64,000 nucleotides of DNA from Isoetes taiwanensis (GCA_021234155.1 JAJEKV010000066.1:4063815-4127814), one strand, 5' to 3'. Shown: positions 32,472-43,142, numbered from the stretch's first letter. Notes: generated by a model from the sequence alone, not told the origin. Numbers and translations: made by a program.

Positions 32472-33997
32472 ATGGCCATCGCTGATTTTGGGCGATGGTA
32501 CGCCAGGCTCCATGTTATCGAGGCGATGTCAACGACATCTTCCAAGTCTTTGTGAAAGAAATTGACATCCAAGCTACGCTAAATGCAACCCCAAAGATAT
32601 AGGCAGTGCTAGCAGAATTTCAGGCTAGGGTAGGACCCTCCCTTGTCCAAGTCCTCCCTTGCATAGGATACTTCGCTCCTCACCTTCCCCCTTCAAGACT
32701 TTGGGCGATGTCCCCAACATCGCCAAGTACTTGACTAACAAGGCGCAGAGGTCGCTTCGACTACATGGTCCCCGACAAACAACAGACCAAGTACTTCTCT
32801 TACACCGCCTCTAGCCATCTTCTTATCCCACCGCCGAGAACCCGATGGGGGCAACCTCTATCCCTCCGATGGAGGTAGACCCCATAGCAAAGCAAGAGGA
32901 AGAGCGATGCCGCTGTGCAAAGATCAACAGAACAGAAGCAAGAGAGGATGAAGAGGAGCTCTGACGACGGCGATACACCTGAGCTCGACTTCGATCGAGG
33001 AACGGCGCCAAGGAGAGCGGGAGCCGATCAATTTCGAAAGCAGAGCCGCCAGGCATCGAAGTTGCTCCCCCACTCCTGCTAGGCATCACAAGCCTAGCCC
33101 CTATCATCATCGACGAGAGGAGTATCTACTCCTCAAATACATCCGTAACCTTCCCCCAATGCAGTGGAGAGGGAGCTTAGGTTGGACGAATTGCCTCCAC
33201 CAACCGCTGGGTAAACCGACATGGACGACTTTATCGCCGTGGGAGCCCCTCGTGACTTCCCGCCTTAAGTGAGGGAGGCCGACACCTGGCCGGGAGAGAC
33301 GACTGGATATCCGTGCCTACAAAGAAGATCGTGCAATTGATGGACGAAAGCTGAGCCGCCAACGAGGAGGAGTTCCTCGCCCTCCGTGAACAGATGGGGA
33401 TCCGCGGGAAGACCACGAAGCATCCTAATGCCGAAGCCCGGATATCCCCCCGCCAAAAGGAGAAGGAATCGACCTCGAGGCTCGACCGCACGCTTGAAGA
33501 CTACAGGGAGCTCAATCGGGTTGAGGTCGACGAAAGCACGGCCGGCACGAAATGGAGGCCAAACAAGCGGAGAAGCTTCGGCGACACACAACGGCAATTA
33601 CGTCGCCGTACTACTTGCCGCCGATGGATGGGAGAATAGCGTAATTCACCGCAAGTTCAGTCCCGTGAGGCGAAGAAGGAGTGTTCATGCTGATTGCACT
33701 CTCGCTTCTCGGCGAGGCATGCTCGAATAGCAACAAATGTTGACTATGCCGTTTTAGTCAAGAGGGCCATGGCACTCGACCTTCTTCGACTTCTCGCCAT
33801 ACCCCACCGACGCCGCTTAGATTAGCGCAGGATGATCGGGCCCTTACATCCGAATCGCAGGGTAGAAGACCTGGTGAGAGCCATCCGTGGAGGCTCGCCA
33901 AAGAAGCATCATCAGAACTTGGGTCACTCTCGGTAGGGACGGCCCAAGTTAAGAAGTTTCTTGAAGACAACCCGCCTTTACCTACGCATTTCAAGAC
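32472..33997 (+). pseudogene. Upstream ORF 2 of E (broken), unknown function
   Basis: Frames can be strung together from MAIADFGRWYARLHVIEAM (32472), via ATSIPPMEVDPIAKQEEE (about 32848) and NEEEFLALREQMG (about 33362), to DYAVLVKRAMALDLLRLLAI (about 33742). The SLEEEQFLTLRE fragment of C (minus, near 26430) is its homologue. The position just before an AT-rich spacer and gag matches the 163-codon ORF of A (12453-12944). No known domain was recognised. Stops and frameshifts interrupt it at least five times. Confidence 0.45.
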
Positions 33998-34176
33998 TAG
34001 TTAGACTCTTGATCCCTGAGACTTTTGTATCTAAAATATTATATGATATATAAATACAATTCTGCTGCACTTTAAATGTTTTGATGATGTATTTTGCCCC
34101 ACAATTATACCAACAAACATAAACAATGCAAGAGAACAAATGGAACTAATCATATAGCCATGAATTGCTTGTGTAT
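33998..34176 (+). promoter_or_regulatory. AT-rich spacer before gag of E
   Basis: A 180-bp AT-rich stretch ending CTTGTGTATGCAG, an acceptor-like site, precedes gag. A has a similar AT-rich block at the equivalent place. This suggests that gag-pol may be expressed from a spliced or separate mRNA. Confidence 0.35.
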
Positions 34177-35480
34177 GCAGCCGAGGCCTAAACGCCAGGG
34201 GAACGACAACCGCGAGACCTTATAGAAGAACAAACCCCGCCCGCAAGCACCCCAAGGAAACCTATTTGAAGATAGGGAACCCATGACCCCAGAGGGAGGA
34301 GATAGCCCGTGATGAGGACTGGACCGGAGCGATAAAAAGGCATTACCGTCCGCCAAGCGGTGAGTGGGTTCGGTGGGCAATGCTCAGTTGCCGCAAGCAT
34401 CAGCCTCCTGAGGGAAGGAAGGGACAAGAAGAGGAGCAAGAGAAGGAGATCCCCCAAACCTAATCTTCCGACTCAAGTTCGACTCCTCGACCACTCGAGG
34501 AAGAGGAAGAACAGCTCGAGAACGAATGATGGAACGCAGAGGAACACCCCCGAAGGGACGATAAAAGAGATACCAGGGCCTCCGACTACCGTAAGAAGGT
34601 AGATTCCGCGACCGGGCAATGTATGGAAGGCCCGAAAATCGAACAGCTCTCGGGGAGAACAGGTCGATTGGAAGCAGAGGCATGGCTAGATCTAAATGAG
34701 CGAAGTACCTGAAATGCTTATGGCATGAAGGATAAGGACAAAGGCGAAAGTTGCAAATGCCAACTTGAAAGGAGCCGCCGGATTTGGTGGAAGGGTTATG
34801 CAAAGGCACACCGCTTAAGAGGGATGCTTGTAAGTTCGAAAAGTTTGCTAAAGCCTTCGTTTACCATTACGCCCAGGGAACATAAGTCCAAAGATGATGC
34901 GTTAGCTTTTGCAAAGCTGCGGCAAGGCAACAAATCGGCCTCGAAATATACGAGAGGAATTCATGAGGCTAAGGTCAGATGTGTCGGTTGGGAGAGAAGC
35001 ATGCAAGAGAAAGCTATATTGAGGGGGCTGAATGAGGAGATCCGCAAGCTTGTGAGGGCAATAAACCCTAGGACAAGATCGGGTTTTAATCCAAGGCCAT
35101 AAGCTTGCGGTCGTCGACCTCGTAATAGCGGCACAAGCGCCAGCATTTCCGTGATAAAGGCAAGGCGACAGAAGCTATAGCCCCGTGGCAGCCAGTCCAG
35201 TCCAAATAGAGCCCCATATGGTGGGAACCGGGGGAAGAAGCAGGTGTCCTTCAAGGACAAGCAGGAGAGGTCAAACTACTCCAAAGCGGTAATCCTTTTG
35301 CAAGCGATGCCCAAGGAAAAGAGGCAGGAGTGCATAGAAAAGCAAATTGCGTTTCCGGTGCTTCCAGCCAGGCCATAGGACGAAACCGCCCCTACGCCAT
35401 GAGTGCAGCTCTAGCTGAGTTGGGAGATTGGGACGCCTCGCCCGACGACGACGGGCGAAGAGGCCCGCTGACTACATTCA
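34177..35480 (+). pseudogene. gag: gag of E (broken)
   Basis: The capsid is recognisable by RIWWKGYAKA (about 34780) and KFEKFAKAFVYHYA (about 34832-34872), aligned to A's IIWWKGYA and FEKFAKAFKSHYV. A basic R/K/S-rich stretch precedes it (34390-34480, 34490-34540). A later frame contains GSQSRPNRAPYGGNR-like and KKQVSFKDK words typical of a nucleocapsid tail. No intact zinc knuckle is visible. Multiple indels break it. Confidence 0.65.
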
Positions 35481-36165
35481 GGTGGTGAGTGTCACATCTT
35501 TGCCGCAAATAGATACGTGAGCAAGCAGAGAGCCAAGATAAGGTAATTTCCACAAGAGGGGAAGGCCAAAGCTAAGTCCTTCATAGTCTTGATAGACTCG
35601 TGAAGTAGCCATAACTTTGCATCCCCTAAATGGTTCGGGATGTTGAAGTTGAAGCCGCTAAAGTCAAAGCCAAGACCCGCTTGTTTTAGCAAGTGGTGCA
35701 AGAAGGCGACGGGCGGGCAAGAGAATTAACTTCGACATCGACTTGCCGTGGATTAATATCCGGATAAAGGCAGAAGTAATGGGCATTGGAAAGTATGACT
35801 TGATCATAGGAATGGAGTACCTTAACAGCAGGGCCATTATCGATCGTGGAAAGCGGAAGGTGACCTTCCCAACGCCCGACTCAAGATCATTGAGATAACA
35901 AAGCAAGTTGCTCCCATCATGCGCTGTATGTCTTCTAAACGGCCGCTCAAGTGCATCAAGAGTGAGCAAGTGGCATACATCTTCAAGCTTGAGATTAGTG
36001 AGCCGAATCGAAGGAAGCAAAGAAGACAAGGTGCTCAAAGAAGTTGCCGGGCAAGTAGCTAGCCGATCACGAGTTCCATGATCTCTTCCGTGATGAGATC
36101 AAGCAGCTCCCTCCTTATAGGGGAGTCGAAAGTGCGAGATAGCACTTAACCAGAACAAAGCCAAC
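35481..36165 (+). pseudogene. Protease region of E
   Basis: VLIDS followed by an in-frame stop and SHNFASPKWF-like text (about 35582-35632) marks the active-site strand. MGIGKYDLIIGMEYL (35779-35823) is the protease core strand, matching GKYDLIFGMEFL of A. The remainder reads into LAD-H-EFHDLFRDEIKQLPPY, the RT linker. Confidence 0.7.
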
Positions 36166-36780
36166 AAGCAAGGCTCCATATAGAATGACAACGCAGGGAG
36201 TTGTCGGAGCTGAAGAAGCAGTTAGGAGCTGCCGACCTAGGTTTCATTAGACCTAGTGTCTCGCCGCTTGAGCGCCCATTCTTTTTGTCAAGAAGAAGGA
36301 TGGATCTTTGAGGATGTGCATAGACTATAGACAGTTGAATAAGCACACCATTAAGAACAAGTATGCGCTTCCAAGATCGACGACTTGATGGATCAGCTCC
36401 AAGGTGCAAAGATCTTCCAAAATCGACTTTAAGGTCGCTTATCATCGATCGTGGATAAAGGAAGAAGATATCCATAAGACCGCCTTCGTAACGGCAGTAT
36501 GGGCATTATGAGTTCACGTAATGCCTTTCAGCTTATCAAATGCCCCCGCAACGTTCATGAGACTCATGAACGATATCTTCAGGGAGTTCCTGGACACCTT
36601 TGTGATTGTTTTCTTTGATGACATTTTGGTGTATAGCAGGTCCTTTGAAGAGCACGCATAACACTTGAGAAGAGTGCTAGAGAAGTTGAAGAGGCACCCG
36701 AAGCTTGTACCAAGTTGTCGGCGGTGCCACTGAAAATGTAGAAGGTGGAATACCTTGGTCATGTGATCTCAGCGTAAGGC
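36166..36780 (+). pseudogene. pol: Reverse transcriptase of E
   Basis: Pieces in order: [11 protein letters not shown] (about 36238), [20 protein letters not shown] readable across a frame change (36285-36345), [10 protein letters not shown]-like text near 36500, and an intact [10 protein letters not shown] (36610-36640). YLGHVIS follows at about 36750. The catalytic aspartates survive, but the frame is broken many times. Confidence 0.8.
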
Positions 36781-37440
36781 ATCTCAACGGACCCCGCCAA
36801 GATTGAAGCCGCTATTCAATGGCCTACCAAGAATGTGCATGAAGTCGGTTTCCCTACCAGTTGTGGTACTACAGAAGTTCGTGGAAGAACTTTGTTAAGA
36901 TAGCAGCCCCATAATCGCACTGACGAAGGGCGAGAAGGTGAAAGATTGCAGAGCATTGGCACAAGAAAGCCCAAAAGGGGTTTGAATTGTTGAAGGAAGC
37001 TTTAACAACAGCCCCAGCCTTTAACTCGCCGACCGGAGAAAGATAAGCTTGTAGCAACAGATGCGAAGTAAGATAGCTACAAAAGGTTTATGCAAGAAGG
37101 GCGGTAGTAGCGTATGATTCCGTGAAGATGAACGACGCCGAGACGCCGCTACCCAACGCGACGAATCGAATTGCTTGCGCTTGTCGGGCATTAAGAATAT
37201 GGAGGCACTACCTTTGGGAAGGAAGTTCCAGCTTGGATACGCACTCACCGTGAGCCTCCAATATGTATTCACGCAACCACACCTCAACCCGAGGCGTAGA
37301 AGGTGGATGGAGTTCCTTGAAGAGTACGACTTTGATATAGTCTACAAGCCGGGAAGCTCAATGTGGTAGCGGATGCGCTTTCAAGGCATCCCCCGACAAC
37401 TAGAGTGCATTGCAACGCAATTTCGACGATATCCAAATGA
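36781..37440 (+). pseudogene. pol: RNase H of E
   Basis: LVATDAK (about 37047), RRRWMEFLEEYDFDIVYKPG (37295-37354) and VADALSRH readable across a frameshift (about 37365-37390) place the domain after RT. The DTDHQSL strand is scrambled near 37240. Confidence 0.75.
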
Positions 37441-38690
37441 CTTTGGTAAGAGGGATTGAAGAGTCCTTGCCAACGGACGGGATTTCAAGGAAGTATGGGC
37501 AAGTCTCTCTAGGGAGGCTAGAACGATAAAGAGCGGGAAGCCTTTAAGCATTTTAAGAAGGAAGGCAACCTCGTTATACCATAAGAACAAGTTGTGCGTG
37601 CATCTCAATCATCGTGTAAGGAAATTGATCCTCCACGACACGACAACAGCCCAATAATAGCCATGCGATTCATGAAAACATATTTCAAAGCACGCCAGCA
37701 GCCTATTATTGGCCGTGAATGAAGAAGCGGTGTAGCTCGCTACATCAAGGAATGCCACCTATGTCGCAGACAAAGGCGGAGCAGCTTCTCAATTCCAGGG
37801 GGCATTGGAGCCATTAGCGTGCCAAACGCTAAGTGGGAGGTAATCAAGATGGACTTCATCACGTGACTCCCCCAACAGCAAGAGGGAAGGATGCCTTGAT
37901 GGTAGTGGTCGATTAAGTTGTCTAAGATGGCACATTTTGTGCCTTGTAGGACCACGATACAACTATGGATACAAAGAAAGCTCTTCACCAAAGAGATCTT
38001 CAGGCTTCATGGCATGCCAAGGAGATCATCTCCCGGTGGGATCCGGTTCATGAGTGCCTTTTGGCAAGACCTCTTTGGCGACGATCCGCATAAAGCTATC
38101 CATGAGCACGGCATATCATCCTCGCATCGGATGGCCAAACGGAGCTTTTACCAACAGGATTTTAGAGGACATGCTACTTAAACTATGTCCGAATAAGCAA
38201 AGTATGTGGGAAGAATTTATTCACTTGGTGGAGTTTGCATACAATAGCACCAAGCAGAATCGGCCCAAATGTCGCCATTTATGATTAATTATGGCTATCG
38301 CTGTTTAACTCCGCATTAATTTGGCACAACCCCGCGGTCAAAAGTGGAAGTTTCGGGCAGCAGATGTTGACCGATATGCGCCAGACTTGTGGAGGAAGTT
38401 CGCGGGTTATCCGCTAGCAGCAAGAAGTCGCCGTCAAGAGCATCGCCGACAAGCATCCAACAAAGAAGAGAGTTCATAGTTGGAGATGATGTTTGGCTCA
38501 AGATCAAGGTGAAGCAGCGGCTCGGGAATGGGAATTGCAAGAAGCTTGCTCCAAGGTGGGCCGGACCTTCGTAATAGTCGAAAAGTAGGTAATCAAGCCT
38601 ACAAGCCAGACTTGCCAAAGACACCTAAAGATTCATAAGGTCTTCCCACGGAGTTTGTTGAAGAAGCATACCCCAAATCCGCATCGTCTT
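37441..38690 (+). pseudogene. pol: Integrase of E
   Basis: LILHDT (about 37627) begins the zinc region. MDFIT (about 37850) carries the first catalytic aspartate. ALMVVVD, LSKMAHFVPCRT and [13 protein letters not shown] (37980-38020) match A. The second aspartate lies in a damaged SDRDSRFMSAFW region (about 38030-38065), and the glutamate region is readable only out of frame near 38130. The GPY/F module reads KKLAPRWAGP (about 38537-38570). Confidence 0.8.
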
Positions 38691-38940
38691 GGATTCGCCA
38701 ACGTTGTTGGAAATGACTGAGAGGAGCAACCGGAAATAGTTCCGCACTGATTCTTGATAAAGCTTTCAAGAAAACGAGGAGATCGGAATTCCTCCAATAT
38801 TTGGTCAAGGGAAACACTTACCAAAGGAAGACGCTGACGCGGGTACTTAAGAAAGATTTAGTAAAGCAAAGATCCACAGCTTTATGGAGCAATGGGACGG
38901 CAAGGTCATCTCCTCAAGAAATCGGCCTCGTGCATGTCGA
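38691..38940 (+). pseudogene. Chromodomain of E (broken)
   Basis: TLLEMTE, then FLQYLVKGNTYQRKT across an indel (about 38790-38830; expected YLVKWKHLPKE), then the strand before LVKQRSTALWSNGT. It corresponds to the domain in A and B. Confidence 0.7.
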
Positions 38941-39165
38941 TTTGTGTAGGTTAATTCTTGTGTAGTTAAGATTAATCTACGCATGCAACCTACGCTTTAG
39001 TATGGGTCGCATGCGCTTGTTACCGATGATGGGACCACTACGGTGATCTCTAGGGCGTGGTGTAATGTCAATGTAGGCATGACCGCGCTTCGCTTTGGGC
39101 GAAGTGGAAGGTAGATTAGAAAGTCTACTGTCCCCACCTAAGTAGACGACCTCGAGAAGGGAGGT
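38941..39165 (+). pseudogene. C-terminal Pol tail of E
   Basis: A frame near 39027-39092 reads VTDDGTTTVISRAWC followed by NVNVGMTALR. This is clearly related to VTDDEITFVFSRTWC and VNMGMTA at the end of A's Pol. Between it and the chromodomain is an AT-rich stretch. The conservation of frame and of W, C and G residues supports a coding function. Confidence 0.5.
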
Positions 39166-39440
39166 CATGAAGGAATGCATTGATAGGGAAAGCACCTTTA
39201 GCCCCATATATGCTTTGATAGGAGGAATCTATCCTTCGCACTTAATGAAGGATATCCTCCCACTGGGGCAACTAGAGGTGTAGGCACGAGCCGCATATAG
39301 GCATATAGGCTACCTCTCAAGGCCATAATGGAAGATTCACCCTCTTCCCTCGGAGATTAGCCATGCATCCATGTAGATAGGTGGGGTGGTCACCATATAA
39401 CCAAAATTTTATTTAATAATTAAATGGTACTAACGTAGTG
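39166..39440 (+). promoter_or_regulatory. Conserved 3' noncoding region of E
   Basis: Matches B's 23825-24110 nearly base for base over several blocks (for example GAATGCATTGATAGGGAAAG, GTGGGGTGGTCACCATATAA), although the coding regions of the two copies are scrambled. It may be an RNA packaging, export or 3' processing element. Confidence 0.65.
39221..39260 (+). ncRNA. Candidate RNA hairpin in the 3' region of E
   Basis: GGAGGA (39221-39226) and ATCCTT (39231-39236) pair with AAGGAT (39248-39253) and TCCTCC (39255-39260). Compared with B, the inner stem has one compensatory exchange. The loop differs in length and sequence. Confidence 0.55.
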
Positions 39441-39788
39441 TCGACTGGCAGCCAAGAGAGCCCCGGAGGGCAAGGAGGTTCGTTATTTAAGACTTGCAAC
39501 ACAAATTTTGTTGGAATGTGTTGCAAGGAATGAAGAGGACCCTGGACGTTAATTTTAAATTTTGATAAACTTAATTGTAATGTTAAGTGAATTTTGGAGT
39601 AATCTAGTAATATTGTGAATTGATAAGTTATTTTATAATATAATAATGTGATAATGTCATAAAAAATATTACCTTAAAGTAATAAATGTGTAGGAATTAG
39701 AGTAGTAATCGTATGTATCAAGTTGTTGCAAAGTTAGGTTGATCCCAAGGTGGGGAGACTCCACGATGCCGCGACAAAGATCATTTCC
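39441..39788 (+). other. AT-rich 3' spacer of E
   Basis: AT-rich sequence with no ORF, ending in a first polypurine-like word (AAGGTGGGGAGAC, about 39749-39761), then AAGGAGGGAGAA at the LTR. Confidence 0.5.
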
Positions 39789-39800
39789 AAGGAGGGAGAA
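39789..39800 (+). other. Polypurine tract of E
   Basis: AAGGAGGGAGAA directly before the 3' LTR start TGTGACG. A second purine-rich copy lies about 40 bp upstream. Confidence 0.82.
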
Positions 39801-41474
39801 TGTGACGCTCCAGCAGATTATAATGGGCCTCGTGGATCTATACCGTGATCGCTCTCACCACATACACGCTTACTCCACCGACGCGGTACACTAGCGGGTA
39901 GCGGTGAGTAGCCCTAGGGGGTATCTTGCCGAAATATGTGCAACTATTAATGTGCACATTTTCCAATGTACACATTAATGTGGGCACACATTTCCAAGTG
40001 GACACTTCAATCCAAGTGGGCCACACCCATAGGTGCAATTAATGTGCACATTTTCCAATGTACACATTAATGTGGGCACACATTTCCATGTGTGCACATT
40101 TGGCCACCTAGCCCTTAAAGGCAGTGGGCCCATTTCCAATTATCCCACATGCCAAAAGGGGATAATTGGAAACCCTAACCAACCCCCTTGTCTATATAGG
40201 GTAGGAAACCCCTAACTAGCCCAATTTTCGATTTTAGGGGCTTGGAACTTCTTTTTGGTCAGCCTCAATAAAACCGCATCCCGCACTCATCGGGAGAATT
40301 GCATCCTTAGTTTCTCTAGATTCGAAAGTTTCAGCCAGGATGGTCGAGCTCAGTCGAGGAGGCCCTCAAGGATCAGGTATTTGGCCAATTAGATAGTCTA
40401 AACCCTAATTTAGTCATTGTATGTGAGGGGTTAGCCTATTAGATTGGCCATAGCAGCCCCTCTAGATCTCTAGATAGCGATTCTAACTAAAGAACCTAAC
40501 TCTATGTTTGTAGATTAGATCTTATTCTTTAGTTCTTCCTCCGGATGTATATGGATGAGGTATCTCTATGAACTCCTTTGTATTGGGAAGGGGGTAGAGA
40601 CCTAAAAGCTTTGTAGTCGATGCTCCTAGAGTAGCCTCTCTAGCACACCGTAGATGCGGCTGCGGCACAAGAGCCACACCTCGGTTGTGGGTGAAGGGGC
40701 CGGGACCGGGCTTATAAGGAGGTTCGTGGTTCGACTCTTGAACGATCCCTATGGTGTGTTAGTGCTACCGGGATCATTGTGACTAGGTCTAATGGCTTGC
40801 CACCTGCAGTGGGCAAGGCATGGGCTCGACACTCGTGAGGGTGGTGAATATGACCTTCCATTGAGTTCAAGTCAATACACGGCAAGGGGCCCTCTAGTCA
40901 CCTTGAGTCGCGATGTAGATCTCGAGGGAGAGATCCCTACCCGCCCCATCGAATCGGGAGATGCAACCCGTGATATAGCCCCTTGGCTATGCATCCCACT
41001 GGCTACAATGGGAGTCCCAACACTTTTCAGCCTACTCGCAAAGTGTGCACGGGAGGGGCGGATGGAGGGACAACCCTAAGCCATGTTCATATGCCAGCCA
41101 AATCCATTGCCATGAATTCAATCACTGACGAACTCTCCTGAGACCCAAGCCGCCGGGCCACCCCTTGAGTCCGAGCCTTGGGTAGGATCCCCATGTGATG
41201 TACCCGATCTTTGTCTATGCAGATATGTGGAGGACCATCCTTCGAGATGGTCACATGATGTTGATGTATGTGCTACTGACAGGTATGTTTACGCTTCCGC
41301 AGCTAGGTAGGCCCTGAGGGAGACGGGGTGCAATGACCCTTCCACTCTTCCCACTGGAACCCGGCACGGTTGCAGTGTCATGTGGAGGGCCCTGTATTAG
41401 CATGGAGCTGGTATGGGGGATGAACTCCTGTTTGTATACGGTGAGGGCACCGTATACGAGTAGGGGACGTCACA
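39801..41474 (+). mobile_element. 3' LTR of E
   Basis: 1674 bp, from TGTGACGCTCC to GGGACGTCACA. It aligns along its length with 28218-29870. CG-free stretches are identical apart from homopolymer length, whereas the first 90 bp and other CG-rich stretches differ by clustered small indels. TATA is at 40193-40198, donor-like CAG|GT at 40376/40377 and acceptor-like CGCAG ending 41302. Confidence 0.93.
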
Positions 41475-41479
41475 AAACA
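41475..41479 (+). repeat. Target-site duplication of E, right
   Basis: aaaca, identical to 28213-28217. Beyond it the LTR of element C resumes. Confidence 0.9.
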
Positions 41480-42135
41480 TGATCAACCATCATCATATAA
41501 TCATCACATCATGAGAATAATCATAAGAACATCTTAACCTAATCATACAAATCTAACTTACAGTTAGGGTTCCTTGATTAGGGTTCAAGATGATGCATGA
41601 GGGTTCTAGGATGGCTCTACCCTAGATACAAGATACTAACTCATCTGGAATTAGCATTCCAGATGAACTACTATGACTCCTACCCTACATACCTGTTCCT
41701 GAAGCACTCCCTCCAAACTCGGGCGTCTCCATGATCTTCGAAGTGTTCCCACTCTGGGGGCTCCCACTCTGGGGGCTACCATGCTATGCTGTGCCACAGC
41801 AGACGGTTCTCGAAACGGAGTTTCGAGCGCGAAGAAGGTTCCCAGACTGTTGGAGCCAGAAAAGAGGCCTAGGGTTAGGGTTTAGGCCTTTATAGGTTAG
41901 GGTTCACATGTTATGCCACGTGGCTCCAATAGGGTAAGACCGTGTGGCGGGTGCCCAATAGGTTAAGGCCACGTGGAAAATGGTCTTAACCTAAGGTTGG
42001 CTAAGTTATATGAATAACTTAGTCATGCCCCCTAGTGCCACAATCTATGGTATACAAGGCTATGAAGATAGACTTGTATAGTGACGGGTCCAGGAATATA
42101 CATATTTATAGCGTATATTCCCCTGGAACGTCACA
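41480..42135 (-). mobile_element. LTR of C, outer segment (U3 and R)
   Basis: Read on the minus strand it starts TGTGACGTTCCAGGGGAATA at 42135, with a TATAAAGGCCTAAACCCTAA word near 41890 and a strong donor-like AACAG|GTATGT (GT at 41692-41691). It resumes the LTR cut by E. The first bases resemble LTR B (TGTGACGTTCCAGAATAATA), supporting one subfamily. Confidence 0.85.
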
Positions 42136-43142
42136 TAGCATGCATATGAAAGTGCTAAGAATAGCATTGGCAGATGTTCCAGATTGCAGGGGGTGATAAC
42201 TGAGGGGCATTGACTAGTCAACTAGTATGAATAAGCACTCTAGACCTAAAATAAAACACCATAGAAGCTAACTAATAGAATAGAATGGAATAGACTAATG
42301 GTCCTAGCATGAATAAGCCTAAAGTAAAAATTTGTTAAATAGTTGATATTTTTGTGAGATTCTCCATAATTCGTGTCCTAGAATTCATTGGGAGTTAATG
42401 TCATCGATCTGAGCCATCTATATATGCCATGTTCATTGTTGGACCATTTATCGGTGTCTTCTGATAGCAGTATCTCTTCCTTATCCATTGCTTCCCTCCC
42501 TACTAATATACCTCTATTCCAAGCAGGCCCCTTCTCGTCTGGCTTCACCACTAGATCTTTCTTGGACATCATCATCACTGCAATCTATGACTGACCGGTG
42601 TTCTCTTCATGCTTCTTTGGAAGGTGCGCAATTTTATCCATAGTATTCTATATGTTTTTACAATTCTATCCGTTGTTTACTCTATGATCACATATATGCA
42701 TGCTCTAGAGCACATATTTTGCAGGTGTACATGCTCTGTAGGATCATTGTATTGTCGCGTGGATTGATTCTCATGATGAGGACTCGCGATATACGCACAC
42801 CAAAACACCGATCGATAGATAGGCTTTTCATTCATCACAGCAACAATATACATTGGGCTTACAATGTGGAAGTGAATGGGGTAGCTGACCATAGGCACAA
42901 TATTGGACTACCCCATATAAAGAAAAAATAATAGTAACATCATAATAGGGCTAGGCAAAGGTGAGAAAAATGGCAACAGCTTCTAATCGGGATAAAAAAC
43001 CCCAGAAAGGGTTTTCGAGGAAAACCCTAATGAGAATCAGTTGCCAATGCTCTCGAGGGATTGCCTGTGGCGCCCACACATCAACATAGATGACCAGTCC
43101 CTGACGAAGAAATTCGAATGCACGCATCTTTTTCCTAACCTG
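42136..43142. other. DNA between elements C and D; repeat-derived
   Basis: No clear gene. A 31-bp block (GGACTCGCGATATACGCACA, then CCAAAACACCG) at 42780-42810 recurs at 53469-53499. The stretch 42970-43040, read on the minus strand (GTTTTCCTCGAAAACCCTTT, then CTGGGGTTTTTTATCCC), resembles the plus strand at 54492-54535. A minus ORF of 70 codons (42951-43163) covers it, but I cannot assign it. Confidence 0.4.

Larger units (their letters stand above)
28218..41474 (+). mobile_element. Chromovirus E, structurally complete (13.26 kb)
   Basis: It has two LTRs (28218-29870 and 39801-41474), PBS, polypurine tract and a perfect 5-bp duplication. It sits inside the LTR of element C, which runs in the opposite direction. 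The internal order is leader with hairpins, upstream ORF 1, more hairpins, upstream ORF 2, gag, PR, RT, RNase H, integrase, chromodomain and conserved 3' block. The element is far longer than the 5-8 kb typical of chromoviruses. Most coding frames are broken by short indels, many at CG-rich words, while CG-poor parts of the two LTRs are almost identical. Confidence 0.92.
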
